NCBI RefSeq assembly: GCF_005954645.2
Contig: NZ_CP040695.2
Coordinates: forward strand, 62,001 to 126,000
Length of the DNA stretch: 64,000 bases
DNA from: Nocardioides sp. S-1144
GTDB lineage: Bacteria; Actinomycetota; Actinomycetes; Propionibacteriales; Nocardioidaceae
Direction of reading: 5' to 3'
The position numbers and the translations under genes are program-made. Under the pieces are notes generated by a model. That model was not told the origin of the DNA. It worked only from the letters and a program-made list of their open reading frames with translations, and ran no database searches. Below are positions 11,221 through 19,315 of this stretch, piece by piece; position 1 is the stretch's first letter, and each line of letters opens with the position of its first letter.

Positions 11221-12513
11221 TCAGGCCGGGTCCGGCTCGTCGGCGTCGTCGGTCTCGTCGGTGGTCAGCTCCATCATCTCGCGGCGCAGCCGCATCAGGG
11301 TCCGCACCAGCGCGGTGAGGTCGACGACGGCGCGGTCCAGATCGGTCTCGGTGCCGGTGCCGGCGGCGTCGACCCAGTCGGGGGTCGGCGCGTCGACGGG
11401 GTCGGGCCTCGGCTCGTCGCCCAACCGGGCGATCCGCCGCCGGCGCCGCTCGTGCAGCGTGGTGAGGCCGCCCCAGGCGTCGCGGGCGGCGTCGAGCACC
11501 GCCGCGGCGTCCGGCCCGTGGGCGGCGTCGCCGACGGTGTCGTCGGTCGGCTCGACCGGGAGGTCGTCGAGGTCGCCGACCACCTGGGCGCCGGAGGCGA
11601 CGATGGCCTCGCGGGTGCTGCGGTTCCAGTCGGCGGCGAAGCGTGCGGTGGCGGCGTCGAGGCGGGCGCGGTCCTCGATCGCGCGCCGTCCGCCCAGGAA
11701 CCGCGTCGCCAGCGGCGCCTTGACGGTGCGGTTGTAGTCCCACGGCAGGGTGTCCTCGAGGGTCACGTTGAGCCGGCGGACGAGCTCGGTCGAGGCGTGC
11801 CCGAGCGAGGGGTTCGACTTCGACGGCGGCTCGGTGGCGACGGCCGGGTCGACGCCGATCGCCGTCGCGAAGCGCTGCCACAGCTCGTCGGGGTCGCGGC
11901 GCTCCAGGGGCACGGTGACGACGGTGAGCCGCTCGGGCGGGACCAGCCGGCCCCAGGTGCGCAGCATCCGCGCGACGTCCTGGGTGCGCCGGAACTCCCG
12001 CACCCCGGTGTCGCCGCGGACGGCGTGCGCGGCCCACACCGGGCTCGCGGCGCGCTGGACGCCGGCCTGGAACTCCTCCCAGGTGTGGGTGCGCTTGGAG
12101 GTGATGCTGGTCTGCCACTGCGCCGGGATCGTCGAGGTGACGTCCCGGACGGTCAGGACGACGTGCACCTCGACCCCGCGGAGGTCGCGGACGACCTGGG
12201 CCATCCGGCGCCGCCGGGTGAAGGACAGGAACTCCATCGAGACCAGCGACGCGGCGTCGCGGCGGTCACGGACCTCGGCGACCAGCTCGTCCCAGGCGCC
12301 CGCGCTGAGGGCGGCGATCTGGGGGTCGTGCTGGTCGAGGTGCAGGAGGTCCTGGACCGCGCGGACCTGCCGCGACCAGCCCGGTCCGACGAAGACGAAG
12401 CCCGCCCCGGCCAGGGCGTCGCGGTTGGCGAGCATCAGCTCCTGGAGGTACGTCGTGCCCGTCTTCATCGCTCCGACGTGGAGGTGCAGCACGGGTCGGG
12501 TCACGGGTTGCAT
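11221..12513 (-). CDS. Sulfotransferase-like P-loop protein (430 aa)
   Basis: Predicted PAPS-dependent sulfotransferase-fold protein. The N-terminus has LHVGAMKTGTTYLQEL, which matches the 5'-phosphosulfate-binding loop (KTGTT), and a later LTVRDVTSTIPAQWQ segment matches the 3'-phosphate-binding region (RDP/RDV-like). It is clearly related to the protein at 13753-14976 (HVGTPKTGTSYVQ; LSVRDLVRQIPAEWQ). The tail (~residues 340-430) is Asp/Glu- and Arg-rich and probably flexible. The start is either the ATG at 12513 or the GTG at 12504. Divergent from the gene at 12560. The substrate is unknown; a surface glycan or glycolipid is a guess from the paired arrangement. Confidence 0.85.
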   Translation of the reverse strand: MQPVTRPVLHLHVGAMKTGTTYLQELMLANRDALAGAGFVFVGPGWSRQVRAVQDLLHLDQHDPQIAALSAGAWDELVAEVRDRRDAASLVSMEFLSFTRRRRMAQVVRDLRGVEVHVVLTVRDVTSTIPAQWQTSITSKRTHTWEEFQAGVQRAASPVWAAHAVRGDTGVREFRRTQDVARMLRTWGRLVPPERLTVVTVPLERRDPDELWQRFATAIGVDPAVATEPPSKSNPSLGHASTELVRRLNVTLEDTLPWDYNRTVKAPLATRFLGGRRAIEDRARLDAATARFAADWNRSTREAIVASGAQVVGDLDDLPVEPTDDTVGDAAHGPDAAAVLDAARDAWGGLTTLHERRRRRIARLGDEPRPDPVDAPTPDWVDAAGTGTETDLDRAVVDLTALVRTLMRLRREMMELTTDETDDADEPDPA

Positions 12514-12559
12514 TCTGGCACCCGGACCAGCGCTCGGCCTGCGTGGGATGATCGCGGCC

Positions 12560-13756
12560 ATGGCCAGCCCCACCCGCGACTCGACCCGCGACGCCGACCC
12601 GGCGCTCGCCTGGGTCGCGCACCTGCGCGCGGGCGGCACCGAGCCGTGGGCCTCGTGGCGGTCGGGCGCCGAGCGCCCGCCCGGGGGTGCCTCGACGACC
12701 CCCCGGTCGGCCCCCGTGCCCGGCGCCCAGCAGCTCGAGCTGCTGCGCCGGCTCAACCTGGCCGCCCGCGCCCGACGCGTGAAGCCGTCCCCGGCGCTGG
12801 TCGAGCGCGTCGTCAACGCCAGCGCACCCGGCCGCGGCATCCCCGACCTCCCGCTGCTCGGCACCGTGCCGGGCCCGCACCGCTTCGGCCCGCGACCGGT
12901 CGACCCGGCCGGGCTCGCCGCCGGTGAGCTGGTGCGCGTCGCCTCCGGCCTGCTCGCCGAGGACCTCGTCGCCGCCGGTGTGCCGGCCGAGGCGCCGGCC
13001 GGGTTCCGGCGTCCGTGGGCGCCGTCGTACCGGATCTCGGGCGACCCGTGGCTGGTCTGGCCGGTCGTCGACCAGCTCGGCCGCCGCGGTCGCGGCCCGG
13101 GCGGACGGCGTCCGCAGTGGGTGGTCGTCGGCACCGACCTGCCCACCATGCTCACCCACGCCTGGGTCGTCCGCTCCCTCGACAGCAGCGCGATCGGCTG
13201 GGACGACTGGCTGACGAACCTGCGCAGCGTCCGCTCGCTCCCGCGTCGCGCCGACACCCTCGGGGCGGTGCGCCGCGCGGCCGCCCACGTGGGCGTGGAG
13301 CGGGTCACCGTCGTCCTCGACCCGGCCCGGGTCCCCGGCGTGCTCGGCACCCGCCGCCGGGTCCGCCCGATGCCGCCCCTGGGCGCGGACGCCGCCGACC
13401 TGGCCCGGCGCGTGGCCGCGCCCCTCGGCGGGCTGGTGCTCCCCGACCGCCGGGCCCGGCTGCTGCGCCACACGCTCCTCCCGCGGCTGCTCGCCCTGGG
13501 CGACCTGGGTGGCCGGCCGCTCGCGGTCCCGCCCGAGCACACCGGCTGGGTGGTGCGCCGCGCGACCCGGCTCCGCCGCGGCCTGCTCGCCACCGGGTGC
13601 ACGGTGGTCGGCGACCCCGACGTCCTGCTCCGAACGCCCGAGGGTCGCGACCTCCAGGACCGCCCCGATGACCAGGGCACGCTCGACCTCGCGCTCCGGC
13701 TGCTGCTGGTGCCCGAGAGCGACCGCCCGACCGAGAAGGGACCAACCCCCGGATGA
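12560..13756 (+). CDS. Unknown protein (398 aa) between two sulfotransferase-like genes
   Basis: I do not recognise a family. It has no signal peptide or membrane segment, is Arg/Pro/Leu-rich, and has a Trp-rich N-terminal stretch (WVAHLRAGGTEPWASW) and a middle block ending in a possible beta-strand (RPQWVVVGTDLPTML). An in-frame ATG at 12548 would add four residues. The 3' end overlaps the start of the second sulfotransferase-like gene by four bases (ATGA), so the two are probably co-translated. The context suggests a partner in the same sulfation or surface-modification process, which is inference only. Confidence 0.8.
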   Translation: MASPTRDSTRDADPALAWVAHLRAGGTEPWASWRSGAERPPGGASTTPRSAPVPGAQQLELLRRLNLAARARRVKPSPALVERVVNASAPGRGIPDLPLLGTVPGPHRFGPRPVDPAGLAAGELVRVASGLLAEDLVAAGVPAEAPAGFRRPWAPSYRISGDPWLVWPVVDQLGRRGRGPGGRRPQWVVVGTDLPTMLTHAWVVRSLDSSAIGWDDWLTNLRSVRSLPRRADTLGAVRRAAAHVGVERVTVVLDPARVPGVLGTRRRVRPMPPLGADAADLARRVAAPLGGLVLPDRRARLLRHTLLPRLLALGDLGGRPLAVPPEHTGWVVRRATRLRRGLLATGCTVVGDPDVLLRTPEGRDLQDRPDDQGTLDLALRLLLVPESDRPTEKGPTPG

Positions 13757-14976
13757 CCCGTCGGATCCTGCTGCACGTCGGCACCCCGAAGACCGGCACC
13801 TCCTACGTGCAGGACGTGCTCTACCGCAACCGCCCGCGGCTGGCGCTGGCCGGCATCCTCTACCCGGCGGACCGGTTCGACGCGCACTTCCTCGCCGCGC
13901 TCGACCTGATGCGGCTGCCCTGGGGCGGGCTGGAGACCGAGGCGATCGGCGCGTGGGACGCGCTGGCCGCCCGGGTCCGTCGCCACGACGGCACCACCAT
14001 CATCAGCCACGAGATCTTCGCGACCGCCTCGCGCTCGCAGGTCGGGCGGGCGCTGGAGTCGCTCGGTCACGGCACCGGCGACCCCGACGAGCCCGAGCTG
14101 CACGTCGTCCTCTCGGTGCGCGACCTCGTGCGCCAGATCCCGGCCGAGTGGCAGGAGAACGTCAAGCACCGCAGCTCCATCACCTACGCCAAGTTCCTGC
14201 GCCAGATCCAGAGCCCCGAGCGGTCCACGCGGATCGGCAGCTGGTTCTGGGGGGTGCAGGAGATCCCGGACATCCTCGACCGCTGGGCCAGCGACCTGCC
14301 GCCCGAGCGGGTGCACCTGGTCACCGTCCCGCCCCGCGGTGGTGCTCCGGAGGTGCTGTGGAAGCGGTTCAGCCAGGCCTTCGGCCTCGACGGCATCGAC
14401 CTGACCCTCGAGACCGAGCGGGCCAACCCCTCGCTCGGCGCCCCGGAGACCGCGCTCATCCGCCGCATCAACCGGGCGGTCAACCGTGAGCTGCCGCCGG
14501 CCGAGTACCGCCCGCTGGTGCGGGAGCTGCTGGCCCACCAGACGCTGTCCCAGCGGCGCACGTCGCCGCGGCTGGCCCTGCCCCCCGACGTCCACGAGTG
14601 GGTGCAGCGGCTCGAGCGGAGCTGGGTCGAGGAGATCACCGTGCGCGGCTACGACGTCATCGGTGACGTCGAGGAGCTCGTCGGCAGCCCGCCCGAGACG
14701 TGGAGCGACCCCGACCACCCCGACGGCGACGACGTCGCCGCGGCCGGCCTCGACGCGATCAAGGCGCTGCTGCTCGACAACGCCCGCCTGCGGCAGGAGG
14801 GCGAGGGCCTGCGCCACGAGCTCGACGAGACCCGCGGCGCGCTGCACCGCGCCTACCTGCGACCGACCTACCGGCTGCGCGAGAAGATCGTGCGGCGCCT
14901 CGAGACCGGCCAGGCCGGCCGGGTGCTGCTGAAGGGCTACCGCTTGGCGCGGGGCAGGAGCTCGCGGTCGGCGTAG
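13753..14976 (+). CDS. Sulfotransferase-like P-loop protein (407 aa)
   Basis: Predicted sulfotransferase-fold enzyme with the phosphosulfate-binding loop HVGTPKTGTSYVQ at residues ~8-20 and LSVRDLVRQIPAEWQ near residue 120. Conserved blocks shared with the 11221-12513 protein include NPSLGAPETALIRRINR against NPSLGHASTELVRRLN. The C-terminal ~70 residues form a likely coiled coil (LLDNARLRQEGEGLRHELDE) followed by a basic tail. The start overlaps the preceding unknown gene (ATGA). The end overlaps the convergent EcsC-like gene by 40 bases. Confidence 0.87.
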   Translation: MTRRILLHVGTPKTGTSYVQDVLYRNRPRLALAGILYPADRFDAHFLAALDLMRLPWGGLETEAIGAWDALAARVRRHDGTTIISHEIFATASRSQVGRALESLGHGTGDPDEPELHVVLSVRDLVRQIPAEWQENVKHRSSITYAKFLRQIQSPERSTRIGSWFWGVQEIPDILDRWASDLPPERVHLVTVPPRGGAPEVLWKRFSQAFGLDGIDLTLETERANPSLGAPETALIRRINRAVNRELPPAEYRPLVRELLAHQTLSQRRTSPRLALPPDVHEWVQRLERSWVEEITVRGYDVIGDVEELVGSPPETWSDPDHPDGDDVAAAGLDAIKALLLDNARLRQEGEGLRHELDETRGALHRAYLRPTYRLREKIVRRLETGQAGRVLLKGYRLARGRSSRSA

Positions 14977-15626
14977 CTGCCGATCTTGTGGGTCGCCCAG
15001 CCGTCGGAGCCCATGCCGATGACGCCGCCCAACCCGGGCACCCGGCGTCCGACGGTGCTGGCGAGACGGCGGCCGGTGACCCGGGCGACCAGGTCGCGGG
15101 CCACCTCGCCGGAGACCACGGGGTCGAGGGCGGGGTCGTGCACGGGCGCCGTGGCCAGGGCCATCGGCGGCGCCGGGATCTTGTTGCTCCGCACCAGGTC
15201 GTTGACGGTGTCCTCGCCGAGGACGGTGACCAGGACGGCGTTGCGGACCCGCGGGTCGTCGAGGTCGTAGCCGCGCAGGTGCGCGACCGCGGCCACCATC
15301 CGGCACTGGATGAGCGCGATCCCGGTCAGGTTCGCCGGCACCGTGACGGTCATCGTGACCAGCCCGCCGAGGTTCGTGACGAAGCCGGAGGCGCCGGCCA
15401 GGCGCACGTGGGTGTCGACGACGGCGTCCACGGCCTTCTCGACGTCGCCGTGCTCGGCGAGCTGCTTGGCGGCCACCTCGGCGGCCGAGGCGAGCGGGCC
15501 GACGCCCTCGACGGCGCGACGCAGCGCCTCACGGACGAACGAGCCGCTCAGGTTCGGTGCCAGGTCCGTGATGCGGGGTGCGAGCTGCCTGCCCACCTGC
15601 TTGCCGACCGTCTGTCTCAGACCCAT
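14937..15626 (-). CDS. EcsC-family protein (229 aa)
   Basis: Resembles EcsC/DUF697-type proteins of unclear function. A central hydrophobic segment (GLVTMTVTVPANLTGIALIQ) and a glycine-rich C-terminal hydrophobic patch (GRRVPGLGGVIGMGSDG) suggest membrane contact. The ATG at 15626 is supported by a TACGAT -10 box at 15634-15639, seven bases upstream on the minus strand. The gene is divergent from aat and convergent with, and overlapping, the sulfotransferase-like gene. The family link is by sequence flavour, so moderate confidence. Confidence 0.75.
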   Translation of the reverse strand: MGLRQTVGKQVGRQLAPRITDLAPNLSGSFVREALRRAVEGVGPLASAAEVAAKQLAEHGDVEKAVDAVVDTHVRLAGASGFVTNLGGLVTMTVTVPANLTGIALIQCRMVAAVAHLRGYDLDDPRVRNAVLVTVLGEDTVNDLVRSNKIPAPPMALATAPVHDPALDPVVSGEVARDLVARVTGRRLASTVGRRVPGLGGVIGMGSDGWATHKIGSYADRELLPRAKR

Positions 15627-15686
15627 GGTGCCGATCGTAGGCGGCGGCGCGTGACGACCGGCACGAGCGCGACTACGGTCGCACCT

Positions 15687-16370
15687 GTGCCGGTCGAGCC
15701 TCCCCCCTCGCGGTGGGCCTTCGACGCCCACCTCGCCGGCAGCGACCCCGACGACGACCTGGTCGCCCTGGGTGCCGACCTCGAGCCGGGCACGGTGCTC
15801 GCGGCCTACCGCCAGGGCCTGTTCCCGATGCCGCTCGGCTCGGCGCGCGACCCGATGGGGTGGTGGTCGCCGGTGCACCGCGGCGTCCTCACGCTCGACC
15901 GGCTGGTGGTGTCGCGGTCGCTGCGGCGCGCGTGCCGCGACTTCGAGGTCCGCGTCGACACGGCCTTCGCCGAGGTCCTCGACGCCTGCGCCGACCCGCG
16001 CCGTCCGCACGGCTGGATCGACCGGCGGATCCGGACGGCCTACCTCCACCTCCACGAGCTGGGCTGGGCGCACTCGGTGGAGACCTGGCGCGACGGTCGG
16101 CTCGTGGGCGGGCTCTACGGCCTGGCCCTGGGCGGGCTCTTCGCCGGGGAGTCGATGTTCCACCGGGAGCGGGACGCCTCGAAGGTCGCACTCGTCGGCC
16201 TGGTCGACCTGCTCGACGACGAGCACGGTGAGCAGCGCCTGGTCGACGTCCAGTGGCAGACCGACCACCTGGCCTCCCTCGGCGTCCGCGAGATCGGGCG
16301 CGAGGAGTACCTCGGCCGGCTGCCGGGGCTGCTCGCGGTCCCGCTGCCGCGGGGGTTCGCGGGCCCCTGA
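15687..16370 (+). CDS. aat: Leucyl/phenylalanyl-tRNA-protein transferase
   Basis: Adds Leu or Phe from charged tRNA to proteins with N-terminal Arg or Lys, marking them for Clp degradation (N-degron pathway). Family motifs are AAYRQGLFPMP, WWSPVHRGVL, HGWIDRRI, SVETWRDGRLVGGLYGLALGGLFAGESMF and VQWQTDHLASLG. The GTG at 15687 gives 227 residues, close to the usual ~230, and has a TACGGT -10 box seven bases upstream (15674-15679), so it is probably leaderless; a GTG at 15651 is the alternative. A hairpin follows the gene. Confidence 0.95.
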   Translation: MPVEPPPSRWAFDAHLAGSDPDDDLVALGADLEPGTVLAAYRQGLFPMPLGSARDPMGWWSPVHRGVLTLDRLVVSRSLRRACRDFEVRVDTAFAEVLDACADPRRPHGWIDRRIRTAYLHLHELGWAHSVETWRDGRLVGGLYGLALGGLFAGESMFHRERDASKVALVGLVDLLDDEHGEQRLVDVQWQTDHLASLGVREIGREEYLGRLPGLLAVPLPRGFAGP

Positions 16371-16376
16371 TGGTCG

Positions 16377-16397
16377 GGCCGGGTTGAACCCCCGGCC
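16377..16397. terminator. Hairpin after aat
   Basis: Arms GGCCGGG and CCCGGCC (7 bp) with a 7-base loop, six bases after the aat stop. No T-run. It lies between aat and the lipoprotein gene on the same strand. Confidence 0.5.
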
Positions 16398-16454
16398 GGG
16401 TGGGCAGGGTGGGCGGGCGGGCATCCCGAGGTGCCCCGACAGAGAGGAACTCCC

Positions 16455-16880
16455 ATGACCACCATCAAGCGCCGCATCGCCGCGGCGAGCGCCCCGGTGC
16501 TGCTCGCCCTCTCCCTCACCGCCTGCGGTGGCGGGAGCGACGCCCCCACCGACGCCTCGAAGGACGACTTCTGCGGGGTCATCAACGCCGAGCCCGGCTC
16601 GGACGTCGACCCGGAGGCCTCCCCGGAGGACCAGGCCAAGGCCGTGACCGACCAGTTCAAGCAGCTCTCCGAGGACCTCGAGGAGACCGGCACGCCGGAG
16701 GACATCCCCGACGACGCCCGCGAGGGCTTCGAGGTCATCGTCGAGGAGTTCAAGGACCTCGACAGCGACGACGTCCAGAAGGCGCTCGAGGGCGACGCCG
16801 ACGACATCGCCAAGGTGAGCGAGGACGACAAGAAGAAGGTCGACAAGTTCGACGAGTGGTCCTCGGACTACTGCGGCTGA
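16455..16880 (+). CDS. Small acidic lipoprotein (141 aa)
   Basis: Predicted membrane-anchored lipoprotein of unknown role. A basic N-terminus and hydrophobic stretch end in the lipobox LSLTAC, with the lipidated Cys near residue 26. The mature part is very rich in Asp, Glu and Lys, with two more Cys (DDFCGV and the C-terminal SDYCG) that could pair in the extracytoplasmic space. The ATG at 16455 follows a GAGAGGAAC ribosome-binding site. It appears to be a single-gene unit. Confidence 0.85.
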   Translation: MTTIKRRIAAASAPVLLALSLTACGGGSDAPTDASKDDFCGVINAEPGSDVDPEASPEDQAKAVTDQFKQLSEDLEETGTPEDIPDDAREGFEVIVEEFKDLDSDDVQKALEGDADDIAKVSEDDKKKVDKFDEWSSDYCG

Positions 16881-16885
16881 CCGCA

Positions 16886-16927
16886 CCGCCGACGGCGACC
16901 GGTGACCTCGAGGAGGGGTCGGCGGTC
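16886..16927. terminator. Possible terminator between lipoprotein and rhodanese genes
   Basis: Inverted repeat ACCGCCGAC / GTCGGCGGT with a 24-base loop in the gap between convergent genes. The long loop makes this only a weak call. Confidence 0.3.
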
Positions 16928-16943
16928 GTCGTGCGCGTGGGGG

Positions 16944-17276
16944 TCAGACCACCTGGGGCGGCTGGCCGTTCTCGCTCACCATCGGCCGGCCGGCGGCCTG
17001 CCAGTCGAGCATCCCGCCGTCGAGGTTGACGACGTCGTAGCCCTGCTGCGCGAGGTAGCCGGTGGCCTGCGCCGAGCGGCCGCCCACCTTGCAGACCACG
17101 AGGGTCTGGCCCGGGGGGACGTCGGCGAGCCGAGCAGGCAGGTCCATCAGCGGCACGTGGACGGCGCCCTCGATGTGCCCGTGGTCCCACTCGACCTGCT
17201 CGCGGACGTCGAGGACGGCCAGGCCGTCGGGCAGGGGGTCGGGGACGCCGGTGACGGCGACGGTGGGCACGCTCAT
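16944..17276 (-). CDS. Single-domain rhodanese (110 aa)
   Basis: Rhodanese-fold sulfur-carrier or sulfurtransferase. The active-site loop is VVCKVGGRS with the catalytic Cys in a six-residue loop, and LDVREQVEWDHGHIEGAVHVP is the family CH2A-like motif. It lies 22 bases downstream of the SulP transporter gene on the same strand, so the two are probably co-transcribed. This points to handling of an imported sulfur oxyanion, although SulP proteins can also carry bicarbonate. Confidence 0.92.
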   Translation of the reverse strand: MSVPTVAVTGVPDPLPDGLAVLDVREQVEWDHGHIEGAVHVPLMDLPARLADVPPGQTLVVCKVGGRSAQATGYLAQQGYDVVNLDGGMLDWQAAGRPMVSENGQPPQVV

Positions 17277-17298
17277 GAGCCGGCCTCTCGCATCTGGG

Positions 17299-18813
17299 TC
17301 AGTGGTTCGACAGCTGTCCGCTGAGCGTCTCATGACGTCGCGCGCTCGCCTCGTCCAACCCGACGATCTCCACGCTCTTGCCCCGGCGCGCGTACTTGGC
17401 GCGGATCGCGTCCAGCGAGGCGACCGTGGAGGCGTCCCAGATGTGGGAGTCCGCGAGGTCGATGACGACGCGGTCGGGGTCCTCGACGTACTCGAACTGG
17501 GTGTAGAGGTCGTTCGACGAGGCGAAGAACAGCTCGCCGGTGACCCGGTAGACCGCGGTCGGACCGTGCTCGTCGTCCGCCACGACCTCGCGGTGGGTCT
17601 CGGTGACGTGCGCGACGCGACGGGCGAAGAGGGTCATCGCGACGAGCACGCCGACCACGACCCCGATCGCGAGGTTGTGGGTCGCGACGGTGACCGCGAC
17701 GGTCGAGAGCATCACCGCCATCTCCGACCTGGGCATCCTGCGCACGGTCGCGGGGTGGATCGAGTGCCAGTCGAAGGTGCCGACGGAGACCATGATCATC
17801 ACCGCGACCAGCGCGGCCATCGGGATGATCGCCACGACGTCGCCGAACCCGACGACCAGGACGAGCAGGAAGACGCCGGCCAGGAACGTCGAGATGCGCG
17901 TGCGGGCACCGGAGACCTTCACGTTGATCATCGTCTGGCCGATCATCGCGCAGCCACCCATGCCGCCGAAGAAGCCGGTGACGAGGTTGGCGGTGCCCTG
18001 CCCCCACGCCTCGCGGGTCTTGTCCGACGGGGTGTCGGTGATGTCGTCGACGAGCTTGGCCGTCATCAGCGACTCCAGCAGCCCCACCACCGCCATCGCC
18101 AGCGCGTACGGCGCGATCGTCCCCAGCGTGTCGAGGTCGAACGGCACGTCGGGCACGAACAGGCGCGGCAGCGAGTCGGGCAGCTCGCCCTCGTCGCCGA
18201 CGTCGGGCACGGTGAGCGCGGCCAGCACCGTGAAGCCGGTCAGGGCGACGATCGCGACGAGCGGCGCGGGGACCACGCGCGTCACCCGCGGCAGGCCGAC
18301 CAGGATCGCGATGCCCGCGGCGACCATCGGGTAGACGAGCCAGGGCACGTCGACCAGGTAGGGCACCTGGGCCAGGAAGATCAGGATCGCGAGCGCGTTG
18401 ACGAAGCCGACCATCACCGAGCGCGGGATGAAGCGCATCAGCCGGCCGAAGCCGACCAGCCCGAGGACGACCTGGATCGCCCCGCCCAGCAGGACGGTGG
18501 CGATGAGGTAGTCGTAGCCGTGGTCGCGCATCACGGGGGCGATCACCAGCGCCACGGCGCCCGTCGCGGCCGAGATCATCGCCGGCCGGCCACCCAGGAA
18601 CGAGATCGCGACCGCCATCGTGAACGACGCGAACAGCCCGACGCGGGGGTCGACACCGGCGATGATCGAGAACGAGATCGCCTCGGGGATCAGCGCCAGG
18701 GCGACGACGAGCCCGGCCAGGACCTCGGTGCGCAGCAGGCGGGGCGAGCGCAGGGCGGCGCGCACGCCCGGCTCGGGCGGCGCGGCGGTGGTGGTCGGCG
18801 CGGTGGAGGACAT
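17299..18813 (-). CDS. SulP-family anion transporter with STAS domain (504 aa)
   Basis: Integral membrane transporter of the SLC26/SulP family for sulfate, bicarbonate or another anion. The N-terminal part contains about 10-12 membrane helices, including the SulP signature region VALALIPEAISFSIIAGVDP and the later GGMGGCAMIGQTMIN. The C-terminal ~110 residues form a STAS domain (DRVVIDLADSHIWDASTV). Start ATG at 18813. A probable promoter (TAGGCT at 18882-18887, minus strand) has a dyad in its spacer, as at MerR-controlled promoters, and a merR gene is divergent. The substrate cannot be read from sequence; the rhodanese neighbour favours a sulfur anion. Confidence 0.93.
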   Translation of the reverse strand: MSSTAPTTTAAPPEPGVRAALRSPRLLRTEVLAGLVVALALIPEAISFSIIAGVDPRVGLFASFTMAVAISFLGGRPAMISAATGAVALVIAPVMRDHGYDYLIATVLLGGAIQVVLGLVGFGRLMRFIPRSVMVGFVNALAILIFLAQVPYLVDVPWLVYPMVAAGIAILVGLPRVTRVVPAPLVAIVALTGFTVLAALTVPDVGDEGELPDSLPRLFVPDVPFDLDTLGTIAPYALAMAVVGLLESLMTAKLVDDITDTPSDKTREAWGQGTANLVTGFFGGMGGCAMIGQTMINVKVSGARTRISTFLAGVFLLVLVVGFGDVVAIIPMAALVAVMIMVSVGTFDWHSIHPATVRRMPRSEMAVMLSTVAVTVATHNLAIGVVVGVLVAMTLFARRVAHVTETHREVVADDEHGPTAVYRVTGELFFASSNDLYTQFEYVEDPDRVVIDLADSHIWDASTVASLDAIRAKYARRGKSVEIVGLDEASARRHETLSGQLSNH

Positions 18814-18881
18814 GGACCGGCTCTCGTTGTGACGGCGGCGGGGGCGTCCCACCGTGAGAAGGTGGGTCGATGTGCGGACCG

Positions 18882-18912
18882 AGCCTAACCTCACGCTACG
18901 TGAGGGTTGGCA
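18882..18912 (-). promoter_or_regulatory. MerR-type promoter of the SulP operon
   Basis: The -10 box TAGGCT reads on the minus strand at 18882-18887. The dyad CCTCACG-CTA-CGTGAGG (18889-18905) sits centrally in a 19-base spacer, with a poor -35 at 18907-18912. A long spacer holding the operator is the hallmark of promoters activated by MerR-family proteins. Confidence 0.65.
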
Positions 18913-18943
18913 TCCTCGCTCGGGTGGGCAGGGCCACGCCGTG

Positions 18944-19315
18944 ATGCAGATCGGCGAGGTCGCCGCCCGCACGGAGCTCTCGCTGCGCAGCCTGCGGCAC
19001 TGGGAGGAGGTCGGCCTCCTGCAGCCGTCGGGTCGCAGCGACGGCGGGTTCCGCCTCTACACCGCCGAGGACGTCGAGAAGATCCTCGTCATCCGCCGGA
19101 TGAAGCCGCTCGGGTTCAGCCTCGACGAGATGCGGGCGGTGATGGTCGACCTCGAGGTCCTCCGCGACGCCGGCGCCGACGAGCCGGCGCGTGCCGCGGC
19201 CCGGGCGCGGGTCGGCGCGGTGCGCGAGGACGCCGTGGAGCGGCGGGCGCGCCTGGTGCGCCAGCTCGCGATGGCCGACGAGTTCATCGACCTCGTCGGC
19301 GGCGAGCTCACTTGA
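18944..19315 (+). CDS. MerR-family transcriptional regulator (123 aa)
   Basis: DNA-bending regulator with the MerR winged helix-turn-helix at the N-terminus (MQIGEVAARTELSLRSLRHW, then GGFRLYTAEDVEKI) and a dimerisation helix (~80-115). It has no cysteines, so it is not a classical metal or redox sensor of this family, and the effector domain is very short. The ATG at 18944 gives the standard N-terminus; a GTG directly before it is possible. It is divergent from the SulP-rhodanese operon and overlaps the convergent glycosylase gene by 8 bases. It probably regulates the SulP promoter. Confidence 0.9.
   Translation: MQIGEVAARTELSLRSLRHWEEVGLLQPSGRSDGGFRLYTAEDVEKILVIRRMKPLGFSLDEMRAVMVDLEVLRDAGADEPARAAARARVGAVREDAVERRARLVRQLAMADEFIDLVGGELT

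Noticed and set aside
12514..15306. Open frame on the minus strand continuing the sulfotransferase-like gene to 15306
   Set aside because: It runs opposite two real plus-strand genes, with low-complexity Arg/Pro/Gly translation. Only the part from 12513 down to 11221 has family motifs.
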